Assembly: GCA_035939775.1 (NCBI GenBank) | Contig: DASZFO010000062.1 | Location: forward strand, 1-48,908 | Origin: Pirellulales bacterium | GTDB lineage: Bacteria > Planctomycetota > Planctomycetia > Pirellulales > DATAWG01 | Direction of reading: 5' to 3' | DNA: 48,908 nucleotides | Part shown: piece by piece, positions 43,732 to 48,908 of the stretch | Position numbering within the stretch: position 1 is the stretch's first letter | Layout: every line of letters begins with the position of its first letter | Program-made: the position numbers and the translations under genes | The notes under the pieces: model-generated | What the model saw: the letters and a program-made list of their open reading frames with translations, nothing else | Told to the model about the DNA's origin: nothing | The model's database searches: none

Positions 43732-44499
43732 ATGCGCGCATCCCACGGCATCCGCTTGCCGCTTCTCGTTCTATTGGTCGTGATCGCCGCTGCGCAGGGC
43801 TGCACGTGGGGATCGAAGAACGGGGTGCCGTGGTGGGGCAGCAAGAAAGAGAAAGAGGAAGCCGCCGCTAATTTGGAAAAATATGGCCCGGTCGCCTTTA
43901 AGCGGGTCGAGATCATCAAGATGGAAGGCAAGTACGCCGCCGAAGGAGGTCCGCAGGAAAAGCAAAAGGTCGCGGACGATTTGGCCCGCTCGATTCAAAC
44001 CGAGCAGGATCCTCTGGTTCGCATGGAGATGGTTCGAACTTTGGCGACGATCCCCAATGAATCTGCCGCCAGTGTGCTTTACAACGGCATGAAGGACCCG
44101 GACCCCGAAGTGCGCATTGCCGTCTGCAAGGCCTGGGGCGACCGAGCCGCGATTGCGGCCAAGGCCGGCGGAGGCACGACACCGCAGACGAGCGAAACGG
44201 ACGCCGCGGCGCGGCTTCTCTCTGAAGCTCTAGCGGGCGATACAAATGAGGACGTGCGTTTGGCCGCGGCGCGGGCCTTGGGCAAGGTCAGGAACGATCC
44301 GCGAGCGGTCGGCGCCCTGGGGATCGCGCTTAAGGACCAAAACCCGGCCCTTCAATTCCGCGCGGTCGCATCGCTCAAGGAAGTCTCCGGCAGAGACTTC
44401 GGCAACGACGTCGGCAAATGGCAGCAATATGTCGACAGCGTCGTTCCTCCCTCGCAGCAACCAAAGGCGATTGCCGGCCGGCCGCAAGACACCAAATAG
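43732..44499 (+). CDS. HEAT-repeat lipoprotein
   Basis: 255 aa lipoprotein; signal LLVLLVVIAAAQGC with lipidated Cys24. A short polar region is followed by several HEAT-type helical repeats (LVRMEMVRTLATIPNESAAS; DPEVRIAVCKAWGDRAA; EDVRLAAARALGKVRNDP; NPALQFRAVASLKEVSG). Such repeats scaffold protein-protein contacts. The ATG at 43732 has no strong Shine-Dalgarno. Function is unknown; it is a single gene between divergent and same-strand neighbours. Confidence 0.85.
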   Translation: MRASHGIRLPLLVLLVVIAAAQGCTWGSKNGVPWWGSKKEKEEAAANLEKYGPVAFKRVEIIKMEGKYAAEGGPQEKQKVADDLARSIQTEQDPLVRMEMVRTLATIPNESAASVLYNGMKDPDPEVRIAVCKAWGDRAAIAAKAGGGTTPQTSETDAAARLLSEALAGDTNEDVRLAAARALGKVRNDPRAVGALGIALKDQNPALQFRAVASLKEVSGRDFGNDVGKWQQYVDSVVPPSQQPKAIAGRPQDTK

Positions 44500-44765
44500 C
44501 GGCGTGCTCTCGTTCCGACCGAGCCTTCCATCTGAGGGCTGATCCGCTGCCAAATCGGCCCGTGGCCGACGCTGCTAGCGTGGGCATGGATTCTCGCCCG
44601 CCACCGATCTACGGCTGTCCTCGGCAATTGCGCCGCAAAAAAAATGTCCGCCATTTCGTGCCGACGGCAATTCAATGGTTGAGGACGCCACCGCGGTGCG
44701 ACCTCGAACGAATCCAAAACAGACATTTCCCGATGAATGCTGCGTTTGCAGCAAGGAGAGTTACC

Positions 44766-45101
44766 ATGTCACTGCTTCGAACCCTGAGTTTGTCGATCGT
44801 GCCGGTCGCCGCGCTCGCGCTGCCTCTTGCAACAGCGTCCAGCGCCCAGGCACACGAGGACCATCGCGATCATTTTGACCGTCACGAGCAATTTGAACAC
44901 CACGAGTTTTTCCGGCACGCCGGTCCGATTTGGGCTGCCCCAGTTCATGTCGGCGTCTATTTGCCGCCGGTCCGGTGGGTTTATTACCGGCTGACGCCCG
45001 ACGCCCCATGGGTCGCCTACGGCAGTTACGGCGATTTTGCGGATGCGCAGTTCGCGGCCCAGCAACTACACTTCGGCGGGTTTCAGATCGTGATCCGCTA
45101 G
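44766..45101 (+). CDS. Small His-rich exported protein
   Basis: 111 aa. ATG 44766 has a perfect AAGGAGAG site upstream. Signal peptide (SIVPVAALALPLATASSAQA) then a histidine-rich segment (HEDHRDHFDRHEQFEHHEFF) that could bind metal ions, and a C-terminal beta region (YYRLTPDAPWVAYGSYGDFA). No recognised family. The 266-base gap before it shows nothing else. Confidence 0.75.
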   Translation: MSLLRTLSLSIVPVAALALPLATASSAQAHEDHRDHFDRHEQFEHHEFFRHAGPIWAAPVHVGVYLPPVRWVYYRLTPDAPWVAYGSYGDFADAQFAAQQLHFGGFQIVIR

Positions 45102-45158
45102 CCGCGAGGAACACCGAGGGTAGGTTTCGTGAACCGTTGCGACAGTTTGTTTACGCGA

Positions 45159-45192
45159 GAGTGGCACAGGCGCCGAATGCCTGTGCCACTAC
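45159..45192. repeat. GTGGCACAGGC hairpin repeat
   Basis: Arms agtggcacaggc (45160-45171) and gcctgtgccact (45179-45190) are perfect reverse complements around a 7-base loop. Related in core to the GGTGGCACTGGCC family. No T-run follows. Confidence 0.7.
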
Positions 45193-45303
45193 TTCGCCGC
45201 GCGGACGGAAGTCGCGTCCCAATTCCTCTGGTTCCGCGCGGTGCGACGCGCTACAATGCAAGGGCTTGGCAAACATTGCGGCCTCTTGGCGCGGCGTGAC
45301 GGC

Positions 45304-47076
45304 ATGTCCTATCGGTCATTCAAACGTGTGCTCGGCGAGACCAGCCTCGAGCGCAAATGCCGCTTTCTCTTCGGCGCCTGTCTGCTGTTCCTGATCACGG
45401 GCAGCTTCTGGTGGTATGGCAGCCGGAATGAGGATCTCCTTTACCAGAGCACCCGCAAAGGCGCTCATGACTTGGTCACCGCCGTGATGTTGCATCGTCA
45501 TTGGATGAAGATGGACCCGCTGAACGTCCCGGAATCAATGCGGCGAAGCCAGCGAGAATTCATTGACAAAGCGGCTCGAAGCATCGAAGCGCAGGGCGAT
45601 TACACTGCGCACGTATTCAAGCTGAATTCTTCCGGCGAGAGCGATGACCGCCCCAAAAATCCAACTGAAATGCAGGCGCTGGATTACTTCAGCCGACAGG
45701 GCCCCATTGATCCAATTGACTACGTTGATCACCGCCTGAATGGCCAGAACGAATACCAGTATTTTGAGGCCGTGCGGCTGCGCGAAGGATGCATGGATTG
45801 CCATACGGCTTCCAGCCCCCACTTGGTGTTGAGTAGCGCCGGGCTACCCGGTCCTAGCCCGCCGCAGGTCGGAGACTTGGTCGCGGTCGTTGAGATCGTG
45901 CTTCCCGATGCCGAGACGCAATCCGCGCTCAATAAGAATCGCGCGATTTTTATCGCCATCGCCATCGTCACCGTCTTCCTGGCGATGATCGCCTTGTATG
46001 TCGTCGTGCGCTACGTGATCGTCAAGCCGCTCAAACACTTGCGCGACGTGAGCGATGAAGTCAGCCGCGGCAATCTTGAGGCGCGCGCCGAAATCCACAC
46101 GTCCGACGAATTCGAGGAGTTGGGTTCGGCGTTCAATAAGATGCTTCGTCACTTAGTCTCGGTGCAGGAGGAGTTGAAGGGGGTCAATTCCGACCTCGAT
46201 CTGAAAGTCGACGAACTGGCCCAATTGAACATGCGGCTCTACGAATTGAACCGGCTCAAGAGCGACTTCCTGGCCACGATGAGCCACGAGCTGCGCACGC
46301 CCTTGAACAGCATCATCGGCTTCAGCGACGTGCTCGGCGCGATCAATTCGCTCGACGACAAGCAGAAGCGCTACGTGCAAAACATCCAGAAATCGGGCCG
46401 CGTGCTACTCGACATGATCAACGACATCCTCGATCTGGCCAAAATCGAGAGCGGCAAGATGGAGCTGCGGCTCTGCGATTTTCGCATCGATGACGTCATC
46501 TCCGCCCAGTGCGACATGGCCCGGCCGCTCACGGAGAAAAAGAACATCGACCTTGAGATCGAGGTCGACCCGGATTTGCCCGAGTTGTTTCAGGACCAAG
46601 GCAAAGTGCAGCAGATTCTCAACAATCTGCTCTCCAACGCGATCAAGTTCACGCCGGAAGGGGGCCGGATCGTCGTCAGCGCGCGGCCGGAAGTCCGGGG
46701 CGATCGCGACGAGCTGGTGCTCACCGTCGCCGACACCGGCGTCGGCATCGCCGAGGAGGAGCAAGTCGCCATCTTCGAGAAATTCCGCCAGGGCAAGACG
46801 GCTCTGGCCGGCGGCGATACGATGACTCGCGAATACTCGGGCACCGGGCTGGGCCTGTCGATCGTCAAGGAACTGTGCAAACTGCTCGGCGGTGAAGTCT
46901 CTCTCAAGAGCGAGCTGGGCAAAGGCAGCACGTTCACCGTGCGTCTGCCGTGGGTCCGCGCGGATCAACCGCGGATGGATTCGCCGCTGGCCGAGAATAT
47001 CGACGAATTGCTCCGCCCGCGTCGCCAGGAATTGCAGCGCACGCTCGAACGCCCCGTGCCCGCCGCGCCGGAATGA
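45304..47076 (+). CDS. Sensor histidine kinase with haem-type periplasmic (DUF3365/Tll0287) domain
   Basis: Membrane sensor kinase of 590 aa from ATG 45304; the frame is open 21 codons further. Transmembrane helix 1 at about 21-37, then a periplasmic Tll0287-like domain of about 170 residues with the c-type haem motif CMDCH at 163-167, so it probably senses redox, NO or oxygen. Second helix at about 214-238; HAMP domain; HisKA with H-box SHELRTPLNS (His328); HATPase_c with NNLLSNAIKFTPEG, DTGVGIA and GTGLGLSIV. No receiver domain and no response regulator gene nearby, so its partner is elsewhere. The downstream gap holds a palindromic repeat. Confidence 0.92.
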   Translation: MSYRSFKRVLGETSLERKCRFLFGACLLFLITGSFWWYGSRNEDLLYQSTRKGAHDLVTAVMLHRHWMKMDPLNVPESMRRSQREFIDKAARSIEAQGDYTAHVFKLNSSGESDDRPKNPTEMQALDYFSRQGPIDPIDYVDHRLNGQNEYQYFEAVRLREGCMDCHTASSPHLVLSSAGLPGPSPPQVGDLVAVVEIVLPDAETQSALNKNRAIFIAIAIVTVFLAMIALYVVVRYVIVKPLKHLRDVSDEVSRGNLEARAEIHTSDEFEELGSAFNKMLRHLVSVQEELKGVNSDLDLKVDELAQLNMRLYELNRLKSDFLATMSHELRTPLNSIIGFSDVLGAINSLDDKQKRYVQNIQKSGRVLLDMINDILDLAKIESGKMELRLCDFRIDDVISAQCDMARPLTEKKNIDLEIEVDPDLPELFQDQGKVQQILNNLLSNAIKFTPEGGRIVVSARPEVRGDRDELVLTVADTGVGIAEEEQVAIFEKFRQGKTALAGGDTMTREYSGTGLGLSIVKELCKLLGGEVSLKSELGKGSTFTVRLPWVRADQPRMDSPLAENIDELLRPRRQELQRTLERPVPAAPE

Positions 47077-47086
47077 CGCATGACGA

Positions 47087-47187
47087 AGAGCCCATCCGAG
47101 AACCGCCGGGGACTGTCCCCTTTTGTGGAGTCTTCGGAACAAAAGGGGACTGTCCCCCTCTCCGCAGGCGGTTCTCGGATGGGCTCT
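47087..47187. repeat. Palindromic GGGGACTGTCCCC element, copy 4
   Basis: Perfect 21-base outer arms (47087-47107 agagcccatccgagaaccgc plus c; 47167-47187) with inner ggggactgtccccttttgt and acaaaaggggactgtcccc. It lies between the histidine kinase and rnhA and includes the probable ATG of rnhA at 47179. Confidence 0.9.
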
Positions 47188-47664
47188 AAGACACACGCTC
47201 ACGCCGTTTCGCCCGAAGTGCAGCTCTTCACCGACGGCGCGTGCAGCGGCAATCCGGGCCCCGGCGGCTGGGCGTTCATTCTGAGGCATCCGGTCTCGGG
47301 CAAGGAAATCGAGCACTCCGGCGGCGAGGCCGACACGACGAACAATCGCATGGAATTGATGGCCGTGATTCGCGGTCTGGAAGCCCTCAAGCGGGCAACC
47401 CACGTCGAGCTGTTCACCGACAGCGAATATGTTCGCCAGGGCTTGAGCCTTTGGATGCCGAAATGGAAAGCCAACGGCTGGCGGCGTGCGACGGGCCCGC
47501 GGAGCAAAGGGGGCGCCATCAAGAACTTGGAACTGTGGAAACGGCTGGACGAACTCATCGCGCAGCACCAACTGAAATTCACCCGCGTCGCCGGCCATAG
47601 CGGCCACCCGGAGAACGATCGCTGCGACGAACTGGCCGTAGCGGCATGCAATAAGTTCAAGTGA
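47179..47664 (+). CDS. rnhA: Ribonuclease HI
   Basis: Cleaves RNA in RNA-DNA hybrids. 161 aa from ATG 47179 (MGSKTHAHAVSPEV), the usual length; the four catalytic acids are visible: Asp19 (LFTDGACSGN), Glu59 (NRMELMAV), Asp81 (LFTDSEYV), Asp147 (HPENDRCDE). The frame is open to ATG 47080, overlapping the kinase's last codons, but residues 1-33 of that form are encoded by a palindromic repeat (GLSPFVESSEQKGTVPL). No clean ribosome site before either start. It overlaps the convergent glycosyltransferase by eight bases. Confidence 0.94.
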   Translation: MGSKTHAHAVSPEVQLFTDGACSGNPGPGGWAFILRHPVSGKEIEHSGGEADTTNNRMELMAVIRGLEALKRATHVELFTDSEYVRQGLSLWMPKWKANGWRRATGPRSKGGAIKNLELWKRLDELIAQHQLKFTRVAGHSGHPENDRCDELAVAACNKFK

Positions 47665-48382
47665 ATCGGCAGCGCAACAGCACCACCAGGGCCTTGAACA
47701 GATCGCGCGGACGAATCTTCTTTCCCGCCGCGTAATTGCGGCTGGAGTAGGCGATCGGCACTTCGCGGATTCGAGCGCCCGCTTGCGCCAGCCGGCAAGT
47801 CAGCTCCGGCTCGATGGTAAACGTGTTGCTGGTGAGCTTCAGCCGTTTGAGCACGTCGGCGCGAATCATCTTGGCGCCGGTTTCCATGTCGGTGAGCGCG
47901 AGCCCGGTCAGCCGATTCGCCACTCGCGTGAGCAGCCGGTTTGCCAGACGGTTCCAAACGCCGATCTGGCGCGGATGCTCGCCGGCGAACCGCGAGCCAA
48001 ACATGGCATCGGCCTCGCCGGCGAGGAGCGGCGCTAACAGCCTCGGATAAATCGCCGGATCATACTCCAGATCGGCGTCTTGAATCACGACGACTTGCCC
48101 GCGGGCATGCACAAGTCCGGTCCGCACCGCGGCGCCTTTTCCGCGATTGGCCGGATGACGCAGGGCCCTGATTCGCGGTTCCAGGCCGGCCAACTCAATG
48201 AGCAATTCCCACGAGCCGTCCGTGGAATGATCGTCGACGGCGATCAATTCGATCTCCAAATCGACCGGGGATTGAAACACGCGCCGGACGATTTCCGCTA
48301 GCGTGCTCCGCTCGTTGTAGATCGGCATCAGCACGGAAAGCAGCGTCGCCCGCAGCGGCTGGAAAAAGGGGTCAGGACTCAT
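47657..48382 (-). CDS. Glycosyltransferase family 2 (dolichol-phosphate mannosyltransferase-like)
   Basis: 241 aa GT-A-fold transferase that moves a sugar from a nucleotide-sugar to a lipid or polysaccharide acceptor. LLSVLMPIYNERSTLAEIVR at 14-33; the nucleotide-binding VDDHSTDGS; NRGKGAAVRTGL; metal-binding VIQDADLEYDP; and GVWNRLANRLLTR. It ends with a basic stretch and has no transmembrane segment of note. I start at ATG 48382 (MSPDPFFQPLRATLL), because the upstream frame is not family-like; this ATG and the first eight codons come from an inverted repeat. Confidence 0.92.
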   Translation of the reverse strand: MSPDPFFQPLRATLLSVLMPIYNERSTLAEIVRRVFQSPVDLEIELIAVDDHSTDGSWELLIELAGLEPRIRALRHPANRGKGAAVRTGLVHARGQVVVIQDADLEYDPAIYPRLLAPLLAGEADAMFGSRFAGEHPRQIGVWNRLANRLLTRVANRLTGLALTDMETGAKMIRADVLKRLKLTSNTFTIEPELTCRLAQAGARIREVPIAYSSRNYAAGKKIRPRDLFKALVVLLRCRFT

Positions 48383-48446
48383 TAAATCGCCGCGTGCGGA
48401 TCGCCCTCGAATCGACTCTCGATTTAATGAGTCCTGACCCCTTTTT
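48363..48446. repeat. Palindromic AAAAAGGGGTCAGGACTC element, perfect 27-bp arms
   Basis: Arms 48363-48389 and 48420-48446 are perfect reverse complements over 27 bases with a 30-base loop. Core aaaaaggggtcaggactcat. It provides the last codons and stop of the SMR gene and the start codon of the glycosyltransferase gene. Confidence 0.9.
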
Positions 48447-48759
48447 GGGACAACTGCAATCCTACCACGCCGACGACCACCAAGAGCAGGCACCCGAGCT
48501 TCAAGGCCGAAACCGGCTCCTGGAACCAGGCCATGCCGATCACGGAAACGAGCATGATCCCCAGCGCCGACCAAACGGCATAAGCCACGCTCAAATCAAT
48601 CGTCTTGAGCGCGAAATTCAACCCGACGAGCGACAGGCCGTAAAACACGAACATCAACAGCGAAGGCCAAACCCGTGTGAATTGCTCGGACAGCTTCAGA
48701 CAGGTCGTGCCCGAGACCTCCATCACGATCGCCGCCAACAGATAAAGCCAACCTTGCAT
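48424..48759 (-). CDS. Small multidrug resistance (SMR) family transporter
   Basis: 111 aa, four transmembrane helices, start ATG 48759 (MQGWLYLLAAIVMEVSGTTC). Glu14 in the first helix is the conserved proton/substrate-binding residue. Other family signatures: FYGLSLVGLNFALKTIDLSV and AYAVWSALGIMLVSVIGM. Members act as antiporters for cationic compounds or guanidinium. The protein ends KGVRTH, all encoded by the inverted repeat at 48420-48446, so the natural end was probably changed by that element. Confidence 0.93.
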   Translation of the reverse strand: MQGWLYLLAAIVMEVSGTTCLKLSEQFTRVWPSLLMFVFYGLSLVGLNFALKTIDLSVAYAVWSALGIMLVSVIGMAWFQEPVSALKLGCLLLVVVGVVGLQLSQKGVRTH

Positions 48760-48836
48760 CGTGCCGTCCTCCGCTCGCCGAGTTCGTCGCCAGCCCCGGA
48801 AGTTAGCGGTTGGCGAGGAAAAACGCAATTCGGCTC

Positions 48837-48907
48837 GGTGGCACTGGCGAGCGGGGCACCCTCTGGGGCTCGGCCAGCGCGGGCGTGGGGTGGCACTGGC
48901 CAGCGCA
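48837..48907. repeat. GGTGGCACTGGCC repeat, copy 2 (edge of window)
   Basis: cggtggcactggcgagcggg, then ggggtggcactggccagcgc at 48887-48906, in the last part of the window. Same core as 34361-34390. Confidence 0.65.
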
Positions 48908-48908
48908 G

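Noticed and set aside
45160-45190. Intrinsic terminator behind the His-rich gene
   Set aside because: The hairpin is perfect, but no T-run follows on either side, and it resembles the GTGGCAC repeats.

Overview
This 48.9 kb window looks like a chromosomal piece of a GC-rich planctomycete, most likely of the Pirellulales type. The evidence is the mix of families: two PEP-CTERM surface proteins, a Tat-exported Gfo/Idh/MocA oxidoreductase, a DUF1570 HExxH protein, two ClpP paralogs behind trigger factor, an SPFH/YdjI protein, and many lipoprotein or hypothetical secreted proteins, together with very repeat-rich intergenic DNA. This placement is inferred from gene content; no rRNA is present. No phage, transposase, CRISPR array or plasmid gene was seen.

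Layout. 1-11709 (minus strand): proS, then the membrane arm of complex I in the order nuoH-J-K-L-M-N, a small helical hypothetical, and tatD running off the left edge. nuoI and nuoA-G are absent. 11861-18912 (minus): a ketosynthase-fold protein with a destroyed active site, a secreted secretin-like hypothetical, an exported glutathione peroxidase, and a 1085-aa PEP-CTERM beta-repeat protein with 435-bp internal tandem repeats. 19149-24632 (minus): greA, a DUF164-type zinc-ribbon coiled-coil protein, and the classic dnaG-rpoD pair with a good sigma-70 promoter and a terminator after rpoD. 24903-26971 (plus): glpD-like dehydrogenase overlapping a CaMKII-association-domain protein. 27131-29298 (minus): epmA, a DUF4404 protein, a methyltransferase. 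29675-31605 (plus): a small PEP-CTERM protein with its terminator, then gap (GAPDH) with its own promoter. 31610-36112 (minus): a lipoprotein, clpP1, clpP2, tig and tRNA-Gly(GCC). 36346-36876 (plus): an FHA protein. 36988-43365 (minus): Gfo/Idh/MocA oxidoreductase, DUF1570 protein, an orphan two-domain ABC permease, an SPFH protein and its coiled-coil neighbour. 43732-47664 (plus): HEAT-repeat lipoprotein, small His-rich exported protein, haem-type sensor histidine kinase, rnhA. 47657-48759 (minus): glycosyltransferase 2 and an SMR transporter.

The most unusual layer is the repeats. About eleven distinct short repeat families, mostly palindromic, fill the gaps between genes. Several have become part of genes: one supplies the stop codon of the SMR gene and the start codon of the neighbouring glycosyltransferase, one supplies the probable start of RNase HI, one the stop of rpoD, one a loop inside NuoN, and two together the C-terminal tail of NuoH. 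The other strong observation is the ketosynthase paralog in which the catalytic Cys is Glu and one catalytic His is Asn. I did not find a clear new multi-gene defence or metabolic system.
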